DNA from: Liolophura sinensis | Taxonomy: Eukaryota > Mollusca > Polyplacophora > Chitonida > Chitonidae | NCBI RefSeq assembly: GCF_032854445.1 | Contig: NC_088296.1 | Location: forward strand, 17,719,485-17,783,484 | DNA: 64,000 bases | Reading direction: 5' to 3' | The notes under the pieces: generated by a model | The model's database searches: none | Told to the model about the DNA's origin: nothing | Seen by the model: only the letters and a program-made list of their open reading frames with translations | Position numbers and translations under genes: made by a program | Shown: piece after piece, positions 1 to 13,800 of the stretch | Numbering within the stretch: position 1 is the stretch's first letter | Layout of the letters: every line of letters begins with the position of its first letter

Positions 1-600
1 CTGAAACGAATAAACGCCTGGAAGAATTCATTGGGTCATTTCTCACACATGAGCTTATTGCAGCCAATGGGAGCTTCACACAACTGAGCAACTCATCGCT
101 ATGCCATAAAAAAGTTGTCAGAGCTTCGGAAGCCTTTATCATTACTAACCAGATTGTACAGCCTATTGACAAACTTTCGAAGCAGAATCCTTATACTAAT
201 TAGTCATATAGACTTGACAGCCTTAACAAGCGTAAATTTTGCGGCAAGCTCGTAATTAGTCCTTGTTTTAAGGTGTGTATTTTAGTATGGATTGGAGTTA
301 AAAAAGATTTTAAAGGAAGGAATCAATTTGCCATAGATTATCGTAAATAACTGACTCTGAAAAGTTTGCAAGAGCATTTAATGTTGTGAAATGAAGTGTT
401 AACTCATATTTAATATACATTTTAACGTAATGTATTCTGTTTCGCAGAAAATTCCTTTATCTTAACTATCAATTCCATGTCAGGTGTTCGTTTGATGCGG
501 CAATTTTGAGATGATGACTCTAAGCGCTGTTTGTTTAGAAAAGCGTAGTTAATATTTGATGTTCAGGGAGCTTTTGTATGTACTTTTGGGCTTTATTAGC
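1..600. repeat. Copy 1 of a diverged segmental repeat (partner 5604-6200)
   Basis: The first 230 bases match 5604-5835 almost exactly and the similarity continues with more changes to about 560 (partner about 6160). A related block recurs at 1300-1880 (partners about 6026-6160 and 6600-6780). A small ORF ending KQNPYTN is open in both copies, but the few differences change amino acids, so it does not behave like a constrained gene. Confidence 0.7.
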
Positions 601-609
601 CATTAACCC

Positions 610-1290
610 TTGACAAACTTATGCCTCTGTGGTATCCATGTGAAATGGTCAGAAACTGTGTTCTTTCAAAATTACCGTCATTTGAAGCTGAGACGTTTGT
701 AGCGGTCCGTGACGGGTATCGTAACCACAGGGGTAACCAATGGTAAACCACACACCCATTTAGGCCATGTCCGATAAGTCCTTTTTAAACAATGGCTGCG
801 GTCCAAAACTGGAGTCAAATTTGGCTCTTGCCTGTCAGCTCGCCCGCACACGCAATATCTCATGTGTATTCCACAAGGTAAAGACACACAAGCTCATCTC
901 AGAATCACTGCTAAAGCCTGCACCACAGGGTGTTGAAAAAGTTGTTGTTCTCAGATCTTGCATGTGCGTTTAACCTGAAAATGGAATCCTTTTTTTGAAA
1001 TGGTTTGCTGTGTTGTGAATACTGGGCACGTGTGCCATTAATGAATAGAATATACTGGAGATGTTGCGTGTGCGGGCGAGGTTAGAAGTAAGAGCCAAAG
1101 TTGACATCAGTTTTCGGCCGCAGACATTGTTTAGAAAGAATTTATCGGACATGGCGTGAATCGGTGTATGGTTTACCATTTGTTGTCTTTGTGACTGCGA
1201 TACCAGCCAGCCCTGAACAAAGAGGAGGGTTGAAGTAGCCATCTGGGAGCGAAGTGTGGGTCATTTACTGTGTTGGCATAAGGTTTTTAC
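610..1290. mobile_element. Foldback (inverted-repeat) element inserted in a duplicated repeat
   Basis: Bases 712-873 match the reverse complement of 1040-1210 at roughly 80%. The shared order is: GGTATCG, GGTAAACCA, CCATGTCCGATAA, AACAATG, TCTGCGG-like, TTTGGCTCTT, CGCCCGCACACGCAA. The spacer is about 165 bp. Outer matches such as CTTATGCC near 620 and 1280 suggest the element reaches 610-1290. The related copy at 5605-6760 lacks it. Confidence 0.5.
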
Positions 1291-1927
1291 TAGTTTTTTT
1301 TTGTAAAAATATACATTAAAACGTAATGCATTCTTCTTCGCTGAGTTTCCTTTAACTTGAATATTTATCCCATGTAAAGTGTGTGATGAGGCAATTCAAG
1401 ACCACAACGTGGGCGTTTACTTTGATGTCTTAAAACGCTGTTTGTTTACATGCCATTTAACTGTGCTAGAAGATCAAAAGGAAAAGTTGGGAACGTGCAG
1501 ATGTGATTAAGACGACTGAGTTTTGCTTAAAAGATAATCTGTCAAATTTCCTCGAAACTCCGTTATCTTAAATCTTAGTTTTGGTATAAACTTTGTATAT
1601 CAAATGGTAATGCATCAAATTAAGTTCAAATCTACAAGACCTTTGTTTAAGTGATTTCCACAAGCCATTTTACGGTTTGTTACATCCACATTAAAAGTGT
1701 TAGAAGATGAAACAAAACGGCTGGAATGTGTAGGTGTTTGACAGGTGTATGGATTTTGTTTTAAAAGAGGAATTCACACCGGGTAAGTCGTCATTTCCGT
1801 CAGCACATGTGGAGGACTCGTAGAGACATGACTTCCAGCTGAAGACAGATTCTTTGGCGCGTAAAGGTAAAGCTTGTTAAAATTATTGTATTGTTGTTAC
1901 AATTTACTGATCATTATATTTTTTTAT

Positions 1928-2145
1928 GCATTTATTTATTTGGTGTTTTACGCAGTACTCAGGACTATTTCACGTTTATTTCACTTTCACTCATGCAATA
2001 ACCTGCGGATGGTCGTGGTTTCCCCCCGGGCTCTGTCCAGTCTCCTGCCACTATAATACTGGCTGCCGTCGTATAAGTGAAATATTCTTAAGTACGACGT
2101 AAAACAGCAGCCAGATAAACAAATAAATAAATAAATAAAACATCT
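1928..2145. mobile_element. Two SINE tails in inverted (tail-out) arrangement
   Basis: A minus-strand tail (TTTATTTATTTGGTGTTTTACGC, 1928-1975) is followed by the 3' half of a plus copy from CCTGCGGATGGTCGTGG through GTATAAGTGAAATATTC to (AAAT)n at 2001-2140. The tRNA-like heads are missing. Confidence 0.7.
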
Positions 2146-2784
2146 GTATCCTGCTGGCCGCCTTGTTAAATGCTGTTTCTTTTCAAAGTGTCGTCAAATG
2201 AAGCTCTCCTCAAGTTATCGGGGCCGTCGTACTTTCTCACATCCACACTGCGTGGTCAGCAATCAAAAAATTTCTGTGGCATGGCGATCAGCGTGCTTTG
2301 TTTGATATATTACATTTGATTACTGATGTATTTTGGAGAGGAATAGACATATATCTGGCCTAAATAGGATTCTTGTGAGGTTTAAAGAATAATGAAGCAG
2401 TTGGTTTCGTAATAAAGATTGCCTTGCAACAAGCTCATATAACGGTTTCAGCGACGACTGGATTGCAGGCCAGAGATGTTGTGTCAAATTTTCAACTATA
2501 TCTTTTCCCGTTAGGGCAAATGATTGAGACTCGGCTACTGATGGTATTTTTTTCTTCTACTCAGAGATCAGGACAATTAGTTTTCATTGAGTTTTCCTGC
2601 AGGAAACATGACGTTCACATTGTTTGAAGTTGTTCATTAAATCCACTTCTCCGTCAAAAAATCTCCATCCTACAGGATTCTGTGACACGTGACAGGCAGA
2701 CGATAGGCTTGAGCAGTGTATACTCAGTCGCCCACAGTATAACGCTGACAGGAACAGGCTCAAAGAACTGTGTCTAGTTTTGGA

Positions 2785-4690
2785 ACAGGGGAACTTTCAC
2801 AGTATAGACATCTTCTGATGATCTCTGCTCACCAGATACAGCTCCATAGATCTTACTGGACATTTTTTGTTGACCACTGCTCACCACATACAGCTCTCCA
2901 AATCTTACTGACATCTCCTCTTTATCTTTGCTCACTACCTGAGACCATACTGGACATCTTGTGTTGACGTCTGCTTGACATACAGCTCTCCAAATCTTAC
3001 TGGATATCTTCTGTTGACCTTTGCTCACCACATACACCTCTCCAGATCTTAATGGACATCTTCTGTTGACCTCTGCTCACCACATACACCTCTCCAAATC
3101 TTAATGGACATTTTCTATTGAACTCTGCTCACCACATACTGCTCTCCAAATCTTACTGGACATCTTCTGATGATCTCTGCCCACCACATTCAGCCCTGCA
3201 GATCTTAATGGACATCTTCTGATGACCTCTGCTCACCACATTCAGCCCTGCAGTTCTTACAGGACACCTTCTGTTGACCTATGCTCACCACATACTGCTC
3301 TCCAGATCTTACTGGACATCTTCTGATGACCTCTGCTCACCAGATTCAGCCCTGTAGATCTTACAGGACACCTTCTGTTGACCTATGCTCACCACATACT
3401 GCTCTCCAGATCTTACTGGACATCTTCTGATGACCTCTGCTCACCACATTCAGCTCTGTAGATCTTACAGGACACCTTCTGTTGACCTATGCTCACCACA
3501 TACTGCTCTCCAGATCTTACTGGACATCTTCTGATGACCTCTGCTCACCAGATTCAGCCCTGTAGATCTTACAGGACACCTTCTGTTGACCTATGCTCAC
3601 CACATACTGCTCTCCAAATCTTACAAGACACCTTCTGTTGACCTATGCTCACCACATACTGCTCTCCAGATCTTACTGGACATCTTCTGTTGAAAACTGC
3701 TTACCACATACAGCTCCCCACACCCTATTTGACATCTTCTGATGACCTCTGTTTACCACATACAGTTCTCCAGATCTTACTGTACATCTTCTCTTGACCT
3801 CTGTTCACAACATACAGCTCTCTACGTCTTACTGGACGTCTTCTGCTGAACTCTGGTCACTACATACTGCTCTCCACTGGACACCTTCTGTTGAACACTA
3901 CTCACCATATACAGTTTCACAGATCTTACTGGACACCTTCTGTTGAACACTGCTCACCACACACAGCTTCACAGATCTTACTGGACACCTTCTGTTTAAC
4001 ACTGCTTACCACATACAGCTCCACAGATCTTACTGGACATCTTCTGTTGACCTCTGTTCACCAATCGCAGCTCCACAGATCTTACTGGACATCATTTGTT
4101 GACCTCTGATCACCACATACAGCTTCACAGATCTTACTGGACATCGTTTGTTGACTTCTGCTCACCACACACAGCTCCACAGATCTTACTGGAACATTCT
4201 GTTGAACACTACTCACCACATACAGCTTCACACATCTTACTGCACATCATTTGTTGGCCTCTGCTCATCCCCTACCCGCTCTCCGGATCTTACTGGACAT
4301 CTTCTGTTGACTTCTGCTCTCCAATCGCAGCTTCACAGATCTTACTGGACATCTGTTGACCTCTGCTCACCACACACCTCCACAGATCTTACTGGACATC
4401 ATTTGTTGAACTCTGATCACTACACACCTCCACATATCTTACTGGACATCTTCTGTTGACCTCTGCTCACCAATCGCAGCTCCACAGATCTTACTGGACA
4501 TGATCTTTTGACCTCTGCTCACCACACACCTCCACAGATCTTACTGGACATCATTTGTTGAACTCTGATCACTACACACCTCCACATATCTTACTGGACA
4601 TCTTCTGTTGACCTCTGCTCACCAATCGCAGCTCCACAGATCTTACTGGACATGATCTTTTGACCTCTGCTCACCACACACACTCAGATC
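2785..4690. repeat. About 52-bp minisatellite array, roughly 36 copies
   Basis: The unit contains GATCTTACTGGACATC, TTCTGTTGACC and TCTGCTCACCACATAC. Two higher-order forms are visible: a dimer of about 104 bp in 3190-3660 and a trimer of 152 bp in 4360-4690. Because 52 is not a multiple of three, the same peptide (HRSYWT, ILLDIF, DLTGHLL) reappears in all three frames; ORFs here are not genes. Confidence 0.9.
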
Positions 4691-5604
4691 TTGGTAATCC
4701 GATTTCACCAAAGCAGTACATGTGTATCCTGATCAGTCAAACACCGCTCATGAACCCCTAGGAGTCTTCAAACCCCAGGGTATGGGTTACCCCTATCGTG
4801 AACAAGCAAATACTTGCCATAAGCAACTAGAAATTTGTAATGTCCAGGATTTGGCTACCTTTAATCGTTATCGACCAAACACCTCCCATAAACAACAGAA
4901 ATTTGTGATCCCCTGGTTTTAATCATAATCGTAAGCTATAATCGTAATAAGCCTTTCGCTTTTTATAGGGCGGGAGGGAGTGGGGGTGATGGGATGGGTG
5001 AAGTGTAATGGTCGGGTATCTTATCGGCGAGCCGGGTCATGAATGATATAGCTGCGTCAGGTGTGCCAAATACAGAAGTTGAAAAACAATATTACAGTTG
5101 AGCTCCCAAGGAAGATAGACTGTCGTGAACAAAAGAGGAGATACATGCGCTCATTGCTGAGTGATTGGGTCGAACATTATTTCGCGTTGTTCCTGTTCCA
5201 TTTACTAAGAGCAAACCATTCTATTTTTTCCGAGAAGATTTTGTCACTGGGAAAACTATGGCACACTATGGAACTCAACCGGTTATTTTTGTCACGTTCA
5301 CCAGCAGAAGCTAGTGGTATATAATCTGTTACGATTAACGTTGACAATGTGGTCAATAATCCCCCTCTGACTATTGCCCAGAGCATGCGCATAAAGCTGT
5401 ACGGCCATTACGTAGTAGTACCATACATGTATGTAAGTCTACATCGATTTTCTGTAGGCAGTCGTTTTGATTTTAAGATCAAGATGGATCATTTTTCAGA
5501 AATGGCTTTCCCATATACGTCGTTTTAATTGCTTATTATTGTTGTAAATAAGTATGATCACCTGGCAGGTGTATGCATAGAGGAAGTGCATTGTAACTAT
5601 ACGA
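4690..5604. other. Non-coding stretch, nothing convincing
   Basis: Holds about three weak repeats of a 75-bp motif around ATAAGCAAC...AGAAATTTGT at 4730-4920, then apparently single-copy sequence. Short ORFs overlap on both strands without recognisable domains. Confidence 0.4.
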
Positions 5605-6785
5605 CTGAATCGAATAAACGCCTGGAAGAATTCATTGGGTCATTTCTCACACATGAGCTTATTGCAGCCAATGGGAGCTTCACACAACTGAGCAACTCAT
5701 CGCTATGCCATAAAAAAGTTGTCAGAGCTTTGGAACCCTTTATCATTACTAACCAGATTGTACAGCCTATTGGCAAACTTTCGAAGCAGAATCCTTATAC
5801 TAATTAGTCATATAGACTTGACAGCCTTAACAAGCGTAAATTTTGCGGCAAGCTCGTAATTAGTCCTTGTTTTAAGGTGTGTATTTTAGTATGGATTGGA
5901 GGTGAATAAAGATGTTGAAGGAAGAATTCAATTAGCCATAGGTTATCGTAAATAATTGACTTTTAAAAGTTTGCAAGAGCATTTAATGTTGTGAAATGAA
6001 GTATTAACTCGTATTTAATATACATTTTAACGTAATGCATTCTGTTTCGCAGAAAATTCCTTTATTTTAACTATCAATTTCGTGTAAGGTGTTTGTGTAA
6101 TGTAGCAATTTTGATATGATTACTACAAGAGCTGTTTGTTTATGTGCCATTTAACTTTGGTAGAAGATCAAAAAGGAAAGTAGATGTGTTCAAGACAAGT
6201 GACCTTTTTAATCTGAGGAATTCTCCGAAACTCCAGTATCTCTTGCGTTGCCCACGTATCAAATTGTAATACCTCAGATTAAGTTAAAATATACAAGCCG
6301 TTTGTTTAAGCGACTTCACACGCCATTTTGCGGTTTGTTACATCTAAATTTAAAGTGGTAGATCATTTATGAAAAGGTTGGAATGTGTAATTATGCAACA
6401 GGTGCATGGATTTTGTTTTAAACGAGTTGTTCACACCGGGTAGGTCGTTATTTCCATCAGCAACTCTAGAGGACTGATTGACATAGGCAATTTTGATCAC
6501 AACACATAATCTTTAGCCTTTGTAAAGGAGCATCAGGTGTTTTAAATACGACTGTACCTGATTATTGTACATTTTGTTTCCTTTTTGATGTCTTTTTTTT
6601 CAAAGCAGTATTTTGATACATTGCATGGATTTTGTTTTAAAAGAGGAGCTCACACCGGGCTGGTCGTCATTTCCATTAGCACATGTGGAGGACTGGTAGA
6701 GACACGACTTCCAGTCGAAAGCAGATTCTTTGGCGTGTAAAGGTAAAGCTTGTTATAATTATTGTATTGTTATTACAATCTACTG
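5604..6785. repeat. Copy 2 of the segmental repeat, followed by a SINE tail
   Basis: Partner of 1-600 and 1300-1910 without the foldback insertion. Both copies run into (TTTA)n plus SINE sequence, at about 1925 and 6790, so the SINE end may have been part of the duplicated block or the AT-rich site was used twice. Confidence 0.65.
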
Positions 6786-6787
6786 AT

Positions 6788-6995
6788 TATTATATTTATT
6801 TATTGATTTATTTATTGATTTATTTATTTATTTGGTTTTTACGCCGTACTCAAGAATATTTTACTTATGCGATGGCGGCTAGCATTATGATGTAAGGAAA
6901 CCGAGCAGAGCCCGGGGGAAGCCCACGACCATCCGCAGGTTGCTGTAGACAGTCTGACGTAGTGTCGCAGAGGAAGCGACCGCACTGGTGAGACC
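6788..6995 (-). mobile_element. tRNA-derived SINE, 5'-truncated
   Basis: Minus orientation: (TTTA)n, TTTTACGCCGTACTCAAGAATATTT, GCATTATG, GAGCCCGGGGGAA, CCATCCGCAGGTTGCTG. The head is degraded. Confidence 0.75.
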
Positions 6996-7182
6996 ACAGA
7001 TCATTATACAAGTTGACAAGTACATGTATATACATTTACAACAGGAACAGCAGGATTGATATGCAGCTTATGTGTGTTTTCTTCTGAACTGACACGGAAA
7101 ACAGACACTGTTTTTAGTTTTCGTGGCGTGGCTTAACGTAAATTTGGTTTCGTTTTATTTCCAGTTGGTCAACCATAAAGTC

Positions 7183-7856
7183 ATGACTCGAATTCCTGCA
7201 TTGCTTTTCCTGCAGATTGCAATAGGTATGTTTGATTTCCTTACGTACCTATGTATAATTGTATATCTCAGTCTTATCTATTCGGGACCTCCGTGCCGAG
7301 GTTTTTAGCCCGCCAGCATTGCTGAATGACCCAGGGGCCTCTCAATCATATCGTTGCTGTGAGTTCAAGTCTGGCTTTTCCGGCCCTACGCACGAAGGCG
7401 TTTCAACAATCTGCGGCTCAGCTCGGTTTCCTTTGTTGTATAAGTGAAAGTGAAATATTATAAATAAATTGTCATATGATAGTGTTATATACGCCAAGAA
7501 GCAAACTTTGTGCTTGAAAGAAACTATAGTCGTGACGACACATGTACACATGCTGTGAGTTAGTAAAGGAGTTCAGTTACTTTTAAGGAGCGATCTTTTT
7601 TGTGATTCATTATCAACAACAAGACATAAAGAATTAAATAAATAAATCTTATTTCTTAATTACCATCACTGCAAATTTGTTTCATGTTTACAAAGCAGGC
7701 TGTTTTTATAGCTTCCTTTAATATTCAAGAATTTTTCACTTCCTTGGCCAATAATATATGCATAAATGTATGTAAAATTCTGATGACTGAAAATCTCAAG
7801 CCTAATATGCCCTTTTTCAGTATTGCTGCAGGATGTCAGCTCACAAGGTGGAGGCG
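7183..7856 (+). CDS. Gene 1 exons 1-2: signal peptide
   Basis: Exon 1 (7183-7225) starts at ATG 7183, reads MTRIPALLFLQIAI and ends in phase 1 before gtatgt. Exon 2 (7821-7856, 36 nt, phase 1 to 1) follows a ctttttcag acceptor and adds VLLQDVSSQGGG. Together they make a basic start, a leucine-rich core and a polar Ser/Gln cleavage region, a typical signal peptide split by an intron. ATG 7183 was chosen because the upstream in-frame ATG at 7123 lies before the apparent acceptor at 7163. Confidence 0.75.
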
Positions 7857-10800
7857 GTATGTATGGTATATACCTTATATAACTACTCGTAAATCATTAG
7901 CAGAAATAGCCGGGAAAGGGAGGTAATAAGTCATAGATGAAGTTGCGGTTATCTTCTGTTCTAGCATGTAAAATCTGTGATTTTGTTGACTTTTCTCGAG
8001 GACTGTCAATACTGGACGGGAAATGTTCCTTTTATTTAGTTAGAACGGAAAAGGGATTTTGTTTTGCATTTGTGGAGTCGGTTATATATTTTATTTGGAG
8101 TAGTAAATTGTGTATTTTGAGTGTTACGTTTATCATTGATAGCTTACATTAGAATTCTTTCTAAACAGATTATCTGAGAGACAAAAAAGTTTCCTGAGAT
8201 TTGTTGTGTTCATTGAATTAGAATAACAGTAACTGAAATTGTTCGTATATAGATTTTACTATATCGGCAAAGCTATACCTCCTACTGATATGGGAAAGAC
8301 TGGGTACAGGGGATACAGACCGGGGACCGAGGAAATAGAGAGACCTCAACAGAGACTTATCTGTGGTCCATCAGCCAAATGATATATATATAAAGGAATA
8401 GACCCTTGGTGCATCTTCAGGCCTGATTCAATGCAACGTTTATCTAGCGCTATAATGTCTTTATAGTGATCTGATCAGATTTTTGCAAGGCAATCTTTAT
8501 TCTTTTCATTTGGAGACGTGTTTTCCCTACATTTTTTTCCGTGTGTCCCTCATAATGTTTGATGTCTATCCCAGGGCCCCGTACACAAATAACATTCCCA
8601 ACAGTCACACCCATCTAACGGACTTGGATCAGATATTTGAAACTTCTCTTCGCTTTCCCTTTCAGAGTCTTGCCCACCAGATTTTCCTCACAGACATGCG
8701 GATTGCTGTTACTCAATTGAAAATTTCAATCTTATGGCGTTCCGACAGGCTACCGGTTTTTGTCAAGATAAAGGTGGAGACTTAGCGTCTGTATTTGATG
8801 AGACTTCCATGGAGTTCCTTGGAGGTGTATTGAATGCAGAGGGTATATCACGTGCCTGGATTGGGTACAGTGACAGAGAATATGAAGGTATGTACTCATT
8901 ACAGGATGTAGGCTTCATCCACTGAAGTAAGTTGCCCAGAAACGTTTTGTCGACACAGCCGACAAGCCTCTCTAGCCAATGAAATCGTCGCCCGATTCCA
9001 AGTGCTGCAGCTTTAAATCAGTAGGTTTCTCAGGTACCTGTTGGGGCGCGATAGTGTACTTGTCGCATGGTTAAGACATATTAACATACATAGCCCTTTC
9101 GGAGCAAAAATGTACCGTTAACTAGGGAGCCAAAGTGCATGTAATGGTCTAATAATCTCCTTAGCCTAGATTAGCCTAATCGGGCTTAAATTTCTACCAC
9201 AAATTTCTGACATTCATAGTTTTTGATCTTCTGGGCATTGAATTTACGTAAGTTCAAAGTCATAAAAATATTTGTTTGTCTAGAGATAACTCCTTGTGAG
9301 TTATACAGTTTTGAAAGGATTTAAATGTCCACATCAGACTTTTTATAAATGGTATAGCTTTACAAATATTTGAAATTTTCTGAAGCGTTCATCAGAAAAG
9401 AGGTTTTTTAACCAACCAGGCCGCTTAAATATGGAGGTACATCTACCATAATATGATTGTTTTCTAGTGTGGGATCACTGTCCATTCAATTAGATATGTA
9501 TTGCGTGCCATACCGGAGCGTCCTTGTAATAGTGAATAAAACAAACTATTTGTTGTGGAAAATTTATCGCAAATAAATTCCGGAGCTTATATGTGAGTTT
9601 TTGTCATGCGCTCGATGTGCGTCTGTGGGGCAACACATTTGTCATCACGGAGGTCTATGAAGGTGCTACAAACATTTTGTTCTCGGCTCTGCGTTTATAT
9701 ATGCTTTGTTTAATACAAATCATGTTAACTGTTCTTAGGTCAATTCGTCTGGAACGACAACACCGCGTCTGACTTCACAAACTGGAGTGATGGGGAGCCC
9801 ACAGAGACCGATAATGACTCAAGAGACTGTGTTTTTCTTCAACAGACCAGCGAGGCGAGTTACAGCTTCGTAGCGCGTGAATGTAACCTACTATACGGAT
9901 TTGTGTGTAGCAAACGTGAGTTAAAGACGAGTAATTTTGTTTGACATATAAAATGTGGCGTTGAAGATATTTTACATATAGTTCACTGATATTTAATATC
10001 AGGTTTCTGTTGTTAGCTTTCGAACGTTGACACGCATGTTACATAGTACTGGAGATATGTAGGAAAATTGGGCATTTGACGATGGCAACATGAAAGTTGG
10101 CATACAGTTGTAGTATTCTGCCAGTTAGATTTTTTGGAAGTAGGTCCATCCGGAATTTGATCTGTGATGGCCATTTTTTCAAGAGAGGTATCAAGTTTTA
10201 TTTCAAAAGAATGATCCGTTTTGAATAAAAGTACAGAGAAAGCATGAGAGACGGACTGGAGGATTAACGGACTAATGGGCTGGCAAACGACGTGAAGACC
10301 TATTGTCCGCAGTTGATTCACTGTCATTCCTTATTTCGATGATAATGACTAATAGCAAAATCTTGAGTTTAGTGATCAGAGATAAGACTTTTTTCCCAAC
10401 GCCAGTTGACTAAAATCTGTTGACTGCCCCTTTTAGCATAAATCCGTCTTAATTTAGTACTTTATGAACTTTCTTTGTTTTTGATGGTATGTGATGAACG
10501 TTGTCCTTGGGATTATTGACCTGGAACATCCATCATGGCTGACGACTTGTATACAAATGTCTGTTCTGACGCCTTGTTTCAGAATAGGAGTCCACCCGAC
10601 CTGACGTCAACATGGCGATATAAATTACCATGCATGCAACTCAGATTTTATCCGTCAGTTTTTTTATCATTCCCACCACGAATATCCTTACAAATAGTCA
10701 TATTCAGTGTCTGCAAAGTTCATGGGGGAATGTTATGAAAAGTACATTAAGTAGCTGCCACCGGTTACTTGTGTCGTCCACGGTATCTCTTCATTTGACA

Positions 10801-13800
10801 GCTTGGATGACTACTGCTGAGGTTACCTCATTCCTTCTCAACATTGTTCCAACCCCATTTGCTGTGAAACGTCATGTTCATCGTTCGAGTTTTAGGGTGA
10901 CGTGCCTGATCAGGCCACAAGAGGGCCGCAGCATGGTACACGATTTGAATACTGCTTTTACTCAGTCACCTAGAACATACCTTGCGCCTTTCCAACATCA
11001 CTGAAAAATGTTGACTGCTTCTCTTTGCGTGATTCCGTTCTATTTCGTACTTTTATTTTTAGTGATTTGTGTTATATCTCGTTTTTTCCGGAATTGGCTT
11101 TGCCGTTAAAAAGTGGAGCGTTCTTTTTTGTTGAAGGTTGGTATACGAATGTCTGTTTCCTTGCATAATTTTTGTTGGATGTAAAGCGTCTTAGGTCTGC
11201 ATTGTTGAGTGAGTAGATGCAACCTTAAATTGCGGACGCACTCCTGGCTCCTGGTATGGTCGTACATGAATATCCTCAAAGGTTCCAGTCGTCTTGCGTC
11301 AATAGTTGCCATCAAAGAGCAACAAAGATACATATTTTATTATCCACGACTTATATAATAGCACGATTTAAATATTTACATTACTTATTCAACCAAAGTA
11401 TTCCTTGATATCATTAAAATCTTACTGTTTCCCTTTGCATGATTACGGGTAAAGTTTGTACTCTATATATTTTTTAGTCCTTTTGTGGTTTGTCGCAAAG
11501 GTCGTTTAGTGAACTGGCCTTACGGTTATTGACCCGGAAGAATCTGTTTACATTGACGCCTGGTATACCAGTGTCTGTTTCGACACACAGAGTCTTGATC
11601 ATGGCTGAGCCTGATAGAATGAGTTATTTACCAACTGTTTGTGCGCCAGTGATGGTGATGAAAAAGGTCAGACCCGCTTGGTGCACTTAGTGAACAAAAA
11701 AAGTCAACAAAATTTTCATGTTGGTTTTACTTAAAAGCAGTGCCAACTAATGCCAAAAGGGAGACTGGAACAAAACCTTCTTGGTTCCAATAAATCTGAA
11801 TTTGCTTTGAATATGCCTCTCCTCAGCACGTTACCTGCAGTGGCCCTGGTTGGATGGACAGCGCCATTGCCATTATGCGTTCACATGCCTTTAGTGCCTG
11901 TAATCAGGAAATCAGAAATTTTTCTTGTGAGATACATGTACCATCTAAGGAAAGAAAGGCAGTTTTCTCTTCTTGACCTTAACGGTGTGGTTGTGCTCTA
12001 AAAATTTCTGGTGCAGCAGAGATTAACCTTGCCGTTGTATTTGAAGACCAGTGTAATTATTTGATCCGTGAGGCACGAATACCTCAAGCGACATACAGTC
12101 ATTTGCTGTATTTATGCCACTCTCAGGATGCTTTCGACTATTTTGCCCTGTTGGGAAATCAGACGAAAGGCTCTATATGATACTAGGTGTAATAATGCAT
12201 CCAGTACTCAATCCGACAATCACTGACTTGTACTGCAATGTGTGGACGTACTTCTGAACAGAAATGTCTAAAGGCGGCTAATGCACATGAACTCTCTATC
12301 CTCAGCTGACCATCAGAGTTGTTTCGTTTGGTTTTTACTCTGTCTTTGGCATGTTTTATATACGATACTGTTCACGAAGGCATTCAGCTGGACCCTGATG
12401 TATCTCAAATGTGTCTTGCTGACACAAAGCAGCTTCTGTTCCGATCTGTTATTTTACATAGAATCCGTTTCATGAGAGGAGATAATCCACCGCTTTGTAT
12501 TTATTTCTTTTTTTTATTGCTTCCTTATTTGTCAATCTCAAAAAGTTATATAATTGCTACCAGTTTTATTTATTTATTTATTTGATTGGTGTTTTACGCC
12601 GTACTCAAGAATATTTCACTTATACGACGGCGGCCAGCATTATGGTGGGTGGAAACCGAGCACAACCCGGGGGGAAACCCACAACCATCCGCAGGTTGCT
12701 GAGAGACCTTCCAACTCCCCGCCGGAGAGGAAGCCAGCATGAGCTGGACTTGAACTCACAGCGACCGCATGGGTGAGAGGCTCCTGGGTCATTACACTGC
12801 GCTAGCGCGCTAACCGACTCAGCCACGAAGACCTCGCTACCAGTTTTAGGATGGAGGAATCTGGGGTATGAGGGTAAAACCACAAACCTTTTACAATCTA
12901 CTAACGAACCTTTCCACACATATACAGATATCACCACCATGTATACAGAGGCAGTTGACAATCGATCAATGCTAAGAAAGGGGCTATATGAACGTCGTCG
13001 AGCAATTGTTGTCACGAACACCCCACAAGTGGCGGTCTGCAAATTCCAGGCCCATTCCCTCGTCATTTTGTATGTTTTCGACATTATTGCCTGGAAGCTG
13101 ATAAGTGGGTATTTAAAGCAAACCCAAGACAACATGTGTAAAGCAACAACAATATCGCTTTTTGTTGCATGTATGTCTCATACTCTCCACTTAACACTTC
13201 GGCATTTACCCTTTTTCTTAATATGGGTGACCACGAAGATGAACCCCTGTTTATATTTTATACCAGCTTTGGACAATAATGGTAAACATCTGGGGTGCAT
13301 TCAAAATATCTCAAAATGGCGCATATTTATTCAGTAAACGGATGTGATTTTTGCGGTTGTGATATATTAGTTTCTATTATTTATGTAATTCGCAAGTCAC
13401 AACCTAGAAGCGTATTAAATGACGTACTTGTATCATGAAAAACGCAAACTCATGTATATTTTACCTATCTGCTGTACTAACAATGTTAATAATATATATC
13501 CTTTGGTGATAACAAAGAAAATCACTGAAAAAAACCTTAGGTCACTGGATGAACACATGATCTCTAAACTTCCTTCAAAAAATAGCGTTTGAATGTAGTT
13601 GTTTTTCATTGCCGAATGGCTGAGAAGCGTCATGATTTAGATGTCGTTTGAACGTGAATTTTATTTAATTTAGCTATCGAAGAGACTATCTGCCCAAAAG
13701 GATGGCAGAGGTTTGGGGATTCGTGTTACCACGCCTCACAGGAAGAGAGGACGTATGTAGAGTCCTACATACACTGCACCGCACTCCACGCAAACCTGGT

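Noticed and set aside
3891-4459. Overlapping ORFs with HRSYWT repeats
   Set aside because: The same peptide appears in all three frames because the 52-bp unit rotates the frame.
5529-5807. Small protein gene ending KQNPYTN
   Set aside because: It is open in both repeat copies, but differences change residues and no start context or domain supports it; listed only as repeat.
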